From Singulisphaera sp. GP187 (GTDB taxonomy: Bacteria > Planctomycetota > Phycisphaerae > Phycisphaerales > SM1A02): a stretch of 14,368 nt of DNA. Each line of letters starts with the position of its first letter. The stretch's first letter is position 1. The position numbers and the translations under genes are program-made. The notes under the pieces are model-generated. The model saw nothing but the letters and a program-made list of their open reading frames with translations, did no database searches and was not told the DNA's origin. Location of the stretch: the NCBI GenBank assembly GCA_945896765.1, contig CAMDEL010000018.1, positions 1 through 14,368 of the forward strand, in the 5' to 3' direction. Below are positions 6,094-14,055 of the stretch, piece after piece.

Positions 6094-8799
6094 ATGCAAA
6101 CAAGATTCAGCTTCCGCGGCACAATTTCGATCCCAGCACTGTCATTTATGTGCGCTTTGGTTCTTCCCGCCACGATGGCAGCGGGGCAGTCGGCTTACAC
6201 AAATTGGGAATCCCCACAGACTCATTCGGTCGAATTGACACCCTCCGGCAATGTTCTTTTGGTTGTCAATACCCCAGATGCAAAGTTGGAAGTTTTCGAC
6301 ATTGTGAAAGGTGCTCTGCAGAAGCGCGGTTCGGTGAGCGTTGGTCTCGATCCAGTTTCAGTTCGCGCTCGAACGGAAACGGAAGCATGGGTCGTCAATC
6401 AAATTTCGGATTCGGTCAGCGTTGTCGATCTTGCAACGATGCGCGTTGTTCGAACAATCAATGTAGGAGATGAACCTGCCGACGTGATTTTCGCTGGAAC
6501 TCTGCAGCGTGCGTTCGTCTCTCTCGCACAACCAAGTCAGCTGGCCGTCATCAATCCCGCAACTCCAAGTGCTGCTGCGACAATTCTGACAATTGCTGGA
6601 TCATCACCGCGCGCGCTTGCGGTGAGCCCCGATGGATCGAAGGTCTATCTGGCAATTTTCGAAAGTGGCAATCATTCGACTATCGTTCCGCGTTCTTCAG
6701 TCAGTTCTACGAGCAGTCCGTATGGCGGACAGAATCCGCCGCCGAATTCTGGCAATCTGTTTTCGCCAACGCGCACAGCGGGACAACCGACTCCACCAAG
6801 GGTCAATCAGATTGTTCGCAAGAATGCAGCAGGTCAGTGGATGGACGGCAATGCTCGCAACTGGTCATCATTTGTGACATGGGACGTGCATGATCACGAC
6901 ATCGCAGTCATCGACGCAAATACGCTTGGAATCTCGTATATCAACGGGCTTATGACGACTCTGACGGCACTCGCTGTGGCACCAAATGGAACATTGCTCG
7001 CCATTGGTTTGGAAGCGCGAAATGAACTTCGGTTCGAGCAGAATGTCAACGGCGTGTTCATTCAATCAAAGGGTGCGATTCTTGTCGGTGGCGCTGGACC
7101 AGGAACTGTTGTTGATTTGAATCCACACTTGACCTATGCCACTGCAAGCGTTCCGCTGATCAGTCGATTGCAATCAATTGGTGATCCACGCGGAGCTGTC
7201 TGGAATGCAGCCGGCACGACGGCATATGTCGCAGGCCTTGGCAGCAACAATGTGATCGCGATGGGATCGACCGGCGCTCGCATTGCAACAATCTTGGTTG
7301 GTGAAGGTCCAACAGGATTGGCCCTCTCTGCAAATGGCCAACGTCTGTATGTTCTCAATCGCTTTGAAGGTGCAGTGTCTGTCGTTGACACAACTTCTAA
7401 TTCCGAAATTGCTCGACTGCCACTCTTTGATCCAACACCCATTGCAGTCAAGCAAGGTCGTCCATTTCTCTTTGACACGCACATGACATCTGGCCTTGGA
7501 CAAGCGTCCTGCGCATCGTGCCATACAGATGGACGCAGTGATCGGATTGCATGGGACATTGGAAATCCGCAAGGTTCAGTGCTGCTCTTTGATGAAACAT
7601 GCCAAGTTCCAGGATGTCAAAGTTGGCATCCGATGAAGGGTCCAATGACATCGCAGACATTGCTTGGAATCATTGGAAATGAGCCATTTCACTGGCGTGG
7701 CGAGAAGAAAGACCTTGCAGATTTCAACGAGGCGTACACCCATCTTCAAGGTCGCGACGCTCAGATCACAGCAGACGAGATGGCGAAGATGACGACCTAT
7801 GTTGCGTCATTGACCTTCCCTCCAAATCCAAATCGCAATATCGATTCTTCTCTCAAGACATCCATCGCGCTCGCAACTGGAACGGGAAATGCTGTTTCGG
7901 GCTTGAACATTTTCACGAATGTAAATACGTTCGGCATTGGTGCACCTGGTGGTCCATTCAAGTGCGTCACGTGTCACTCAGGAACAACTGGTTCGAATCA
8001 CCTCATTGACATTCCTGGTGGTGCAAATCCAACGGAACAACAGAATCGCAAGAACGCTCCGCTGCGGGATGTGTATCGCAATGTTGGAGCGAATCGTGCA
8101 AGCTTGTCTGCCAACCGTGGATTTGGTTTCGACCATGACGGCGAAGAATCGACTTTGCAAGAAGTGCTCGCAGAAGGATTTACTTTTTCCGCAGGAGCGA
8201 CTGGTGTCCAACAGAAAAAAGATGTCGAAGCATATTTACTAAGCTTCGGCACGGACACGCATGGCGGAGTTGGAGCGCAATCCACAGCGTCCAATGCGGG
8301 TGGAACTGGCGATGATTCCGCGCGAATTGCTCAGATGATCACACTTGCGAATTCGAATCAGGTTGGTCTTATTGTGAAGGGACGAGTCGCTGGTATCGCA
8401 CGCGGATGGACATTTGTCGGCGGAACATTCAAGAGTGACAGATCCGCTGAAAGCATCGCTCCTGCAGCACTTCTTGCACTTGCGGCAAGTGGCAGCGAGT
8501 TGACATACACGCTCGTTGGAGTCGGTTCTCAAACACGACTGGGAATTGATCGAGATTCAGATGGCGCATTCGACCGTGACGAAATCGATGCGGGGACAGA
8601 TCCTGCAGACGCTTCCAGTCACCCAGTCGTTTGTATCGCCGACATTTCTGGCGGTGATCGAATTGTCAACGGTAGCGATCTCGCCACATTGCTGAGCAAT
8701 TGGGGTGCAGCTGGGGGTGTCGCAGATATCAATCGGGATCTGTTCGTAGATGGTCAAGACATGGCAGTATTGTTGAGCTCATGGGGACCATGCCCATAA
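6094..8799 (+). CDS. Secreted beta-propeller / di-heme cytochrome c protein with dockerin-like C-terminus
   Basis: 901 residues. A signal peptide (basic start, hydrophobic core to about residue 31, MAAG/QSA) sends it out of the cytoplasm. Residues 35-455 carry YVTN/NHL-type propeller repeats, such as VSVVDLATMRVVRTINVGDEPADVIF and, later, VSVVDTTSNSEIARL. Two c-type heme sites follow: CASCH (473-477) and CVTCH (624-628). Between them is a stretch with GPMTSQTLLGI and FHWRGE, typical of cytochrome c peroxidase/MauG-like di-heme domains. Residues 816-843 form a calcium-binding thrombospondin type 3-like repeat (DRDSDG). The tail (847-901) is a dockerin-like pair of calcium loops, each ending in LLSxWG. 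The heme domain suggests redox work at the cell surface or periplasm; the substrate is unknown. It stands alone, convergent with lolD (22 bp between stops). Known for this class: dockerin-like tails are common on secreted proteins but their anchoring role is unproven. Confidence 0.88.
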   Translation: MQTRFSFRGTISIPALSFMCALVLPATMAAGQSAYTNWESPQTHSVELTPSGNVLLVVNTPDAKLEVFDIVKGALQKRGSVSVGLDPVSVRARTETEAWVVNQISDSVSVVDLATMRVVRTINVGDEPADVIFAGTLQRAFVSLAQPSQLAVINPATPSAAATILTIAGSSPRALAVSPDGSKVYLAIFESGNHSTIVPRSSVSSTSSPYGGQNPPPNSGNLFSPTRTAGQPTPPRVNQIVRKNAAGQWMDGNARNWSSFVTWDVHDHDIAVIDANTLGISYINGLMTTLTALAVAPNGTLLAIGLEARNELRFEQNVNGVFIQSKGAILVGGAGPGTVVDLNPHLTYATASVPLISRLQSIGDPRGAVWNAAGTTAYVAGLGSNNVIAMGSTGARIATILVGEGPTGLALSANGQRLYVLNRFEGAVSVVDTTSNSEIARLPLFDPTPIAVKQGRPFLFDTHMTSGLGQASCASCHTDGRSDRIAWDIGNPQGSVLLFDETCQVPGCQSWHPMKGPMTSQTLLGIIGNEPFHWRGEKKDLADFNEAYTHLQGRDAQITADEMAKMTTYVASLTFPPNPNRNIDSSLKTSIALATGTGNAVSGLNIFTNVNTFGIGAPGGPFKCVTCHSGTTGSNHLIDIPGGANPTEQQNRKNAPLRDVYRNVGANRASLSANRGFGFDHDGEESTLQEVLAEGFTFSAGATGVQQKKDVEAYLLSFGTDTHGGVGAQSTASNAGGTGDDSARIAQMITLANSNQVGLIVKGRVAGIARGWTFVGGTFKSDRSAESIAPAALLALAASGSELTYTLVGVGSQTRLGIDRDSDGAFDRDEIDAGTDPADASSHPVVCIADISGGDRIVNGSDLATLLSNWGAAGGVADINRDLFVDGQDMAVLLSSWGPCP

Positions 8800-8821
8800 G
8801 CGGTCTCGATTGAGTGAAAAT

Positions 8822-9550
8822 TTATTCGCTTGGTGATGACTGGACGACACAACCATTGGCAAGTTTGACAACGCGTGTGGCGCGAGCAGCCACAGCAGGA
8901 TCGTGAGTGACCATTATCAGTGTCAATCCGTTTGCATGTCTCTGTGCGAGTAGATCAAGAATTCCTTCGCCAGTCTTTGCGTCAAGATTTCCAGTTGGCT
9001 CATCAGCAAGTAAAACGCGCGGAGAATTCACCAGCGCGCGCGCGATTGCAACCCGTTGACGCTCTCCGCCAGAAAGCTGTCCAGGTCGATGTGCAAGACG
9101 ATGGGAAAGGCCGAAGGAATCGAGCAATTTGCTCGCAGATTTACGAGCTTCGCTGCGGTTGGTCATCCAATTTCCGACCATTCCAGGCAGCATTGCGTTT
9201 TCAAAGACCGAAAGTTCTGGAAGTAAGTGATAAAACTGGAATACGAATCCGATGTCTTTGTTGCGGTAACCATCCAAACGCTTGCCATGCGAAACGGAAA
9301 TGGGTTGCCCATCAAAGAGAATTTCTCCACCGTTTTTATCGGGACGATCTAGACCACCCAAGAGATGAAGCAGTGTGCTCTTGCCTGATCCGGATGATCC
9401 AAGAACTGCAACCCATTCGCCAGGATGAACGATCAGGTCGGCGCCAGTGAGAACTTCTACTGGCACCGCGCCGAATGAATATGTTTTGCGCACACCGCGC
9501 GCTTCGATCAGCGGGGGAGTTTGGTCAGAATGATTTTGGTGATCAGCCAT
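8822..9550 (-). CDS. lolD: Lipoprotein-releasing system ATP-binding protein LolD
   Basis: 242 residues, one ABC nucleotide-binding domain, normal length for LolD (family size about 220-240). Walker A GSSGSGKST (51-59), Q-loop Gln 105 in FVFQFYHLLPEL, signature LSGGE (159-163), Walker B VLLADE (179-184) followed by PTGNLD, and switch His 216. The FQFYHLLPELSVFEN and ADEPTGNLD stretches are characteristic of the LolD/MacB/FtsE group. LolD powers release of lipoproteins from the inner membrane to the LolA carrier in diderm bacteria. The ATG at 9550 lies inside the end of the permease gene (8-base overlap), with GGAGG nine bases upstream, so the two are translationally coupled. MacB- or FtsE-type function is possible, but the LolC/E-like partner favours Lol. 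Confidence 0.9.
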   Translation of the reverse strand: MADHQNHSDQTPPLIEARGVRKTYSFGAVPVEVLTGADLIVHPGEWVAVLGSSGSGKSTLLHLLGGLDRPDKNGGEILFDGQPISVSHGKRLDGYRNKDIGFVFQFYHLLPELSVFENAMLPGMVGNWMTNRSEARKSASKLLDSFGLSHRLAHRPGQLSGGERQRVAIARALVNSPRVLLADEPTGNLDAKTGEGILDLLAQRHANGLTLIMVTHDPAVAARATRVVKLANGCVVQSSPSE

Positions 9551-11183
9551 ATCTCAATGCCTCCACTGGATCAATATCAGCAGCCTTGGATGCTGGAATG
9601 GCAGCGCCGATCACGCTGAATACGACGCCACCGATTGCAGTTGTCCATGCGGTGATCCAATCAACTTGATCTGGAACGCTTGTGAAGTAATAGACACTCG
9701 GATCCCAAATCAGAGTTCCATGATGCAGGGCTAAAAAAGTTGCGATCAATCCCATCACGAGAGTTGCAAGCAACCAAAGCAAGATGCGCAAGAGTTTGCC
9801 GCGCCAGATGGAATACAGAAGTCCGATGGCGAAGAATCCAGTCAATACGAACGAGCCAATCCAGATTGTTGGTGGGGCATCGCTGCCAATTGCTTCGTGA
9901 ATTGCGTTGATATTGCGCACAACAAGCCAAGCCAAGAGAACGCCGAGTGCGCTGCCGAGGACTCCGATGACCAGGCCATACCGCAGGAAAATCCACATCA
10001 CTCCAAGTCTCGATGCGCCGACGCTGCGCAAGATTCCGATGTCACGGGTCTTCTCGACAACGATCGACCAGAAGATCGACAAGATCAATCCAGCGCAAAC
10101 CAGATAGATCAACGAGAAGAGCACTCGCATCATTTCACGTTCTTTTTCGACCGGTGCGATCAAGTCGCGCAGCTGTTGTTCCCAAGTCAGGACATTGACA
10201 TAGTCTGGCATCACTGCATTGCGAGTTAGATCCGCGTTGATTCGTTTTGAAAATGATGCATAGGCTGTTTCGACTTGAGCGCGTAGTGAATTTGCAGAGA
10301 CACCTTGCTTCGCACGGACAAGAATCTTGGTGACACGTGCTGGCGTTTTTCCAATAACTGGATATCGACCTTGAGCATCGGGTTCTGCATTCAGGTCATA
10401 CAGCGGAGCCTCGTCAAGTCGTAACAATCGCTGACCCTCTTTTAAAGGGATATAGATTCGATTGTGGTCGACTTCATAGATGCCGGTTTGGACTTCGTTG
10501 ACGACCGGAAAAATCTGTTCGCGCGGCTCGGCAATTTTCCCTTGGCTCGAAACTGGAACAACTGTCAAAGTCACATCATTTTCAGGCATAAACCAACCAT
10601 ATCGAGGTCGGTATGAGCCATCGCGTTGGCGTTCATTTCCAATGGAGACATGTATTCCAAGTGCAATGCCTGGATTTCCCGTTTTCGATTGGATGAGCGT
10701 CTTTCCATCTGTCAGAATTTTCTCGCTTAGATTTTTTCGAGGATCATCTTCTGCCATCGCCAGAGCGGCTGCGGCATTCTCAGCAGGCTTCCAATAAAGA
10801 TCGTTCGCATAATCCGTGACTGTTGCAAGCGAGATTGGATCCACTGCCCAGACTTGCACATGTGCGACTTCTTTCTGATTACCGCGCGGATATGGCATGC
10901 GCAAAAGTCCGATCGTGTCGATCAGCGGTGTCGCGCCTTGCACGTCTTTCAGTCCCTTGAGATCGACAAGAAATTCATCGGAGTATGGCAAACCTGCGAT
11001 GCCAGAAGAAACGATGACATCACCAACGATTTGCCGCCCAGAATTCTTGAGCATGTCCAAAAATCCGGTCATGACAGAAACAACGGTGACAACCATTGCA
11101 ACACACATCGCGACCGCTGCGATGGCAATGAATGGGATCAGTCGGGAAGTCAGGTAGCGATTGGAAAGGAGAGCGGCGTACAA
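9543..11183 (-). CDS. lolC: LolC/LolE-family lipoprotein-releasing permease (FtsX-type)
   Basis: 546 residues from a TTG at 11183; an in-frame stop lies three codons upstream, and the start MYAALLSNRYLTSR matches the usual N-terminus of planctomycete LolC/E permeases. TM1 is at about 17-40, followed by a large extracytoplasmic domain (45-350). The FtsX core follows: TM2 about 354-375, coupling motif EKTRDIGILRSVGAS (377-391), TM3 about 400-422, TM4 about 509-529, and the family end PASKAADIDPVEALRYG. It is longer than usual for LolC/E (about 400-415 residues), partly because two extra hydrophobic helices (about 440-460 and 464-486) lie between TM3 and TM4. Only one permease gene is present, so a homodimer with LolD is likely; whether to call it LolC, LolE or LolF is open. 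It starts 9 bases after nnrE stops and shows no clear Shine-Dalgarno site. Confidence 0.85.
   Translation of the reverse strand: MYAALLSNRYLTSRLIPFIAIAAVAMCVAMVVTVVSVMTGFLDMLKNSGRQIVGDVIVSSGIAGLPYSDEFLVDLKGLKDVQGATPLIDTIGLLRMPYPRGNQKEVAHVQVWAVDPISLATVTDYANDLYWKPAENAAAALAMAEDDPRKNLSEKILTDGKTLIQSKTGNPGIALGIHVSIGNERQRDGSYRPRYGWFMPENDVTLTVVPVSSQGKIAEPREQIFPVVNEVQTGIYEVDHNRIYIPLKEGQRLLRLDEAPLYDLNAEPDAQGRYPVIGKTPARVTKILVRAKQGVSANSLRAQVETAYASFSKRINADLTRNAVMPDYVNVLTWEQQLRDLIAPVEKEREMMRVLFSLIYLVCAGLILSIFWSIVVEKTRDIGILRSVGASRLGVMWIFLRYGLVIGVLGSALGVLLAWLVVRNINAIHEAIGSDAPPTIWIGSFVLTGFFAIGLLYSIWRGKLLRILLWLLATLVMGLIATFLALHHGTLIWDPSVYYFTSVPDQVDWITAWTTAIGGVVFSVIGAAIPASKAADIDPVEALRYG
9560..9564 (-). promoter_or_regulatory. 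Shine-Dalgarno site of lolD inside the permease gene
   Basis: GGAGG on the minus strand, nine bases upstream of the lolD ATG at 9550. It supports that start and independent ribosome loading despite the 8-base overlap with the permease gene. Confidence 0.75.
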
Positions 11184-11192
11184 AGCGCACCA

Positions 11193-11885
11193 TTATTCCA
11201 CGATTTGACTTCGCCGTGTGATCGGCGGACCACCGATTGTGATTTCGGTGATGATTCCAAGGTGCGAATGGGCTGAATATGCTGAGAATCCAGTCTTTTT
11301 CGCAACCATTGTCAGGGTTCGAGTTGCGATGACCACGTCTTTATCAGCGCCAAGTGCCTTTCCAGAGTCGCAGTCCATTCCGCTTGGAAGATCGATCGCA
11401 TAGATAGATGTTCCTTTGGATGCATGTGCGTTGATCCAGTGAATTGCATCCAGAGCTAGGCCCGTTGGTGCGCGTGAAAGCCCTGTGCCGAATATTGCAT
11501 CAACGATCACAATTCGTTTTTGCCCATCGACCATACGAGAGAGATTCGACCAAGTATGAACCAATCCCATTCGCTGCGCGGATTCGCGCATGATGTTTGC
11601 ATCCGATTCGGGGCGGCATTGCGCGACTTCGATCGCGACCGCATCGATTCCATGACTGTGCAGAGTGCGAACAATTGCATATCCATCTGCGCCATTATTG
11701 CCGCCACCGCATAGCGCGATGACACGAATCGAAATGCCCATTGAATCGCTGGGTAATTCATTTCGAATGATCGCTGCGCATTCGACTGCGGCATGAGTCA
11801 TCAAGACAAGTGGGCAGATGCCGAAGTCCGTTGTGCAAGATTCGTCGTACTGAGCTGCTTGAGATCGCGAAAGTGCACCATTCAC
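11193..11885 (-). CDS. nnrE: NAD(P)H-hydrate epimerase (YjeF N-terminal domain)
   Basis: 230 residues from a GTG at 11885, the size of a stand-alone YjeF N domain; the ADP-dependent dehydratase domain (NnrD) is not fused or adjacent. The enzyme interconverts R and S forms of hydrated NAD(P)H so that the dehydratase can repair them. Visible motifs are CGGGNNGADGYAIVR (59-73), VDAIFGTGL (128-136, with Asp 129), and IDLPSGMD (164-171). The N-terminal helix motif usually reading MENAG is MTHAA here (29-33), a departure near the substrate pocket. It is the first gene of a tight block with the Lol genes (9 bases to the permease start), which looks like a mixed-function operon. Its start faces the glycosyltransferase gene across about 63 bp. 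No strong Shine-Dalgarno site. Confidence 0.88.
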   Translation of the reverse strand: MNGALSRSQAAQYDESCTTDFGICPLVLMTHAAVECAAIIRNELPSDSMGISIRVIALCGGGNNGADGYAIVRTLHSHGIDAVAIEVAQCRPESDANIMRESAQRMGLVHTWSNLSRMVDGQKRIVIVDAIFGTGLSRAPTGLALDAIHWINAHASKGTSIYAIDLPSGMDCDSGKALGADKDVVIATRTLTMVAKKTGFSAYSAHSHLGIITEITIGGPPITRRSQIVE

Positions 11886-11948
11886 TCCACAAGCGTAGCG
11901 GTGTGGCGTGTTCGCGATGACATTGCATCGAGGCGATACTCTGTGCTG

Positions 11949-13181
11949 ATGGCCGTGTTGATTGTGACAGTTTGGGTCCTGAGTGGTTTATCGCTTGCAG
12001 GCGCCGCATATTGGTTGCTTGTGCGTTGGCGCGTGCACCGCGATGGTCGAAATCGGCCGAGTTTGCGCGAAGGTTTGACAGTCACGATGCCTTCTTGGCC
12101 AAGTGTTTCGATCATCATCCCCGCGCATAACGAAGAGGCGCAAGCACCCGACCTTCTTCGCACTTTGCTTGCACAAATTTATGAAGGCTCGATCGAAATC
12201 ATTTTTGTGCTTGATCGTTGCACGGATGGAACGCGAGCGGCTTTGGAAAAAGAAATCGCGCTTTCTGGCGGTGGTGCGAGACGTCCTGTTGTCCGATTGA
12301 TCGACAATCACGATTGTCCAGATGATTGGGCTGGTAAATGTAATGCTGCAAATCGAGGCAGCGCGCTGGCAACCGGCGAACTTTTGCTCTTTACGGATGC
12401 CGACACAACATTTGATCCAGCGCTGGTGCGCGCTTCGGTTGCGTTGCTGCGAGAGCGAGAACTTGCACTTCTTTCTGCGCTGCCAAAAGTGAGCGTTCGC
12501 AGCAATTTCGAAGCAGTTGTGCAACCTGTTGCGATTATGCAGTTGATGAAGATCTATCCGATTTCAAAGGTCAACGATGAAGAGAAGCCACGGGCATTCG
12601 CCAATGGACAGTTCATGCTCTTCACTCGTGAGGCCTATGACGCCGCCGGAGGACACACTGCGGTGAAAGATGATCTTCTGGAAGACATCGCATTTGCGCG
12701 TCGAATCGTGCAGTTTCTTCGCCGAAAGGCTGGAATTTTCGTCGCCGACGAATTGCTGCATGTTCGGATGTACGAGTCGTATGCACAATTTCGAGAAGGA
12801 TGGCGGCGGATTTTTATCGAGGCGTGCAATCGAAATCCATCGAGACTATTTCGCTATGGGCTCGAATGCGTCGTGGTTGGAGCTGGAGTGATGATCATCG
12901 CACTTGCGTCGATCGGCACAGGGATTCTTGGTTTGGCACTGGGTGATGTACCGCTGGGTATTGCTGGTGTGATTGCTGGATTTTTGGCGCTCATCTGTCA
13001 GCAAGTCACTCTACGCCGCATCTTTGAATTAATCGGTGTTCCGCCAATTGCGGCACTTGCCTATGCATATGGATCATTGGCCGTCACTCGCATTCAATGG
13101 AGAGCAGCAAAGGATTTGCGCGCGCGAAAGCCGGTGCGCTGGGGTGGGCGAAATTATGTTTTGAAACCACAATCGAATTGA
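11949..13181 (+). CDS. Membrane-bound family 2 glycosyltransferase (CruC/CrtQ/HpnB-like)
   Basis: 410 residues from the ATG at 11949. A GTG at 11943, nine bases after GAGG (11930-11933), is an equally fair start; the frame is open to 11793 but that part would run inside nnrE. One N-terminal TM helix (3-25) precedes a GT-A domain with SIIIPAHNEE (54-63), VLDRCTDGT (87-95), the metal-binding DAD (150-152), the acceptor acidic pair LLEDIAF (243-249) and the late FREGWRR (281-287, the QxxRW position). The PDDWAGKCNA stretch resembles the PxGWxGKxxA motif of chlorobactene glucosyltransferase, CrtQ and hopanoid-associated HpnB. Three C-terminal TM helices (about 305-380) end it. It probably adds a sugar to a lipid (carotenoid, hopanoid or other polyisoprenoid) at the inner membrane; the substrate is not shown. 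surE follows after 39 bp on the same strand. Confidence 0.82.
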   Translation: MAVLIVTVWVLSGLSLAGAAYWLLVRWRVHRDGRNRPSLREGLTVTMPSWPSVSIIIPAHNEEAQAPDLLRTLLAQIYEGSIEIIFVLDRCTDGTRAALEKEIALSGGGARRPVVRLIDNHDCPDDWAGKCNAANRGSALATGELLLFTDADTTFDPALVRASVALLRERELALLSALPKVSVRSNFEAVVQPVAIMQLMKIYPISKVNDEEKPRAFANGQFMLFTREAYDAAGGHTAVKDDLLEDIAFARRIVQFLRRKAGIFVADELLHVRMYESYAQFREGWRRIFIEACNRNPSRLFRYGLECVVVGAGVMIIALASIGTGILGLALGDVPLGIAGVIAGFLALICQQVTLRRIFELIGVPPIAALAYAYGSLAVTRIQWRAAKDLRARKPVRWGGRNYVLKPQSN

Positions 13182-13220
13182 ACACTCTTTCCCGATTACT
13201 TCAACTATGTTGTCACACCT

Positions 13221-14009
13221 ATGAAAATTTTACTTACAAACGATGATGGAATAACCGCACCAGGAATTGCTGCTTTATATAGCGCAATTCGTTCGCTTGG
13301 TGAAGTTGTTGTGATTGCCCCAGCGGGTGTTCAATCTGCAATGAGCCATGGCATTACTTTCCATCGTCCATTGATGACGCGGGATTTTCAGGTGAACGCC
13401 GAAATGTTTGGGACTTCGATTGATGGAACACCCGCGGACTGCGTGAAACTGGGACTGCGGACGATCTGGGCTGAACGATTTGGCGCTGGGTCAAAGCCAG
13501 ATTTGGTTATCAGTGGAATGAATAGTGGCGCAAATGTCGGTATCAACGTGATCTATTCAGGAACGATCGCTGCCGCAATCGAAGCTGCATTTCTTGGAGT
13601 GCCTGCGATCGCTGTCAGTTTGCACATCGGAGATTCGCCACGGACTCAGTGGCAACGCGCAGCAGAAATTGCGCGCGCGGCGATTGATCGAGTGATTGAA
13701 CATCCACTTGATGCGCACCGTGTTATTTCGATCAATGTTCCGCGCACTGAAAAAGCGGATGCTGCGATGCCCGCCCTGCGGGTGGTGCGAATGAATACAT
13801 CTGCGGGAGTTGATCGGCATGAGCGACGCGAATCGCCTGAGGGCAGGGCGTATTACTGGCCGTATGGAAATGGCATGGAGTTTTTTCATACTGCGCAGGG
13901 GAGCGATGTTGAGGCGCTCATGGCGCACAATGTCACGATCACGCCGCTGTGGTACGACCTGACCGATGATGCTTCGCTTGCAGCGTGGCAGAAGAGATTG
14001 CACGCATAG
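13221..14009 (+). CDS. surE: 5'/3'-nucleotidase SurE
   Basis: 262 residues, normal for SurE (about 250-265). It is a metal-dependent phosphatase that removes phosphate from nucleoside 5'- and 3'-monophosphates and short polyphosphates in the cytoplasm. Ligands match the family: Asp 8 and Asp 9 in LLTNDDGITAPG, Ser 39 in QSAMSH and Asn 101 in SGMNSGANVG. The GTPADCV (69-75) and YSGTIAAAIEAAFLG stretches are also typical. The usual APDREQSG reads APAGVQSA here, so the loop before the Ser ligand is altered while the ligand remains. The ATG at 13221 begins exactly at the conserved MKILLTNDDG; no Shine-Dalgarno site precedes it. It probably shares a transcript with the glycosyltransferase gene. 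Confidence 0.95.
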   Translation: MKILLTNDDGITAPGIAALYSAIRSLGEVVVIAPAGVQSAMSHGITFHRPLMTRDFQVNAEMFGTSIDGTPADCVKLGLRTIWAERFGAGSKPDLVISGMNSGANVGINVIYSGTIAAAIEAAFLGVPAIAVSLHIGDSPRTQWQRAAEIARAAIDRVIEHPLDAHRVISINVPRTEKADAAMPALRVVRMNTSAGVDRHERRESPEGRAYYWPYGNGMEFFHTAQGSDVEALMAHNVTITPLWYDLTDDASLAAWQKRLHA

Positions 14010-14016
14010 CGCAAGC

Positions 14017-14048
14017 CACGGAAACAGCCACGGAATCGAGACACGGAA
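14017..14048 (+). repeat. Three short direct repeats CACGGAA
   Basis: CACGGAA occurs at 14017-14023, 14029-14035 and 14042-14048, that is at 12- and 13-base steps, just after the surE stop. The first two copies share a longer match (GCCACGGAA). They could be a slippage remnant or a protein-binding array; nothing else supports either. Confidence 0.7.
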
Positions 14049-14055
14049 ATGCATA

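Noticed and set aside
11793..11948. N-terminal extension of the glycosyltransferase to 11793
   Set aside because: It would overlap the start of nnrE on the other strand and add 52 residues without hydrophobic or domain character before the natural TM helix.
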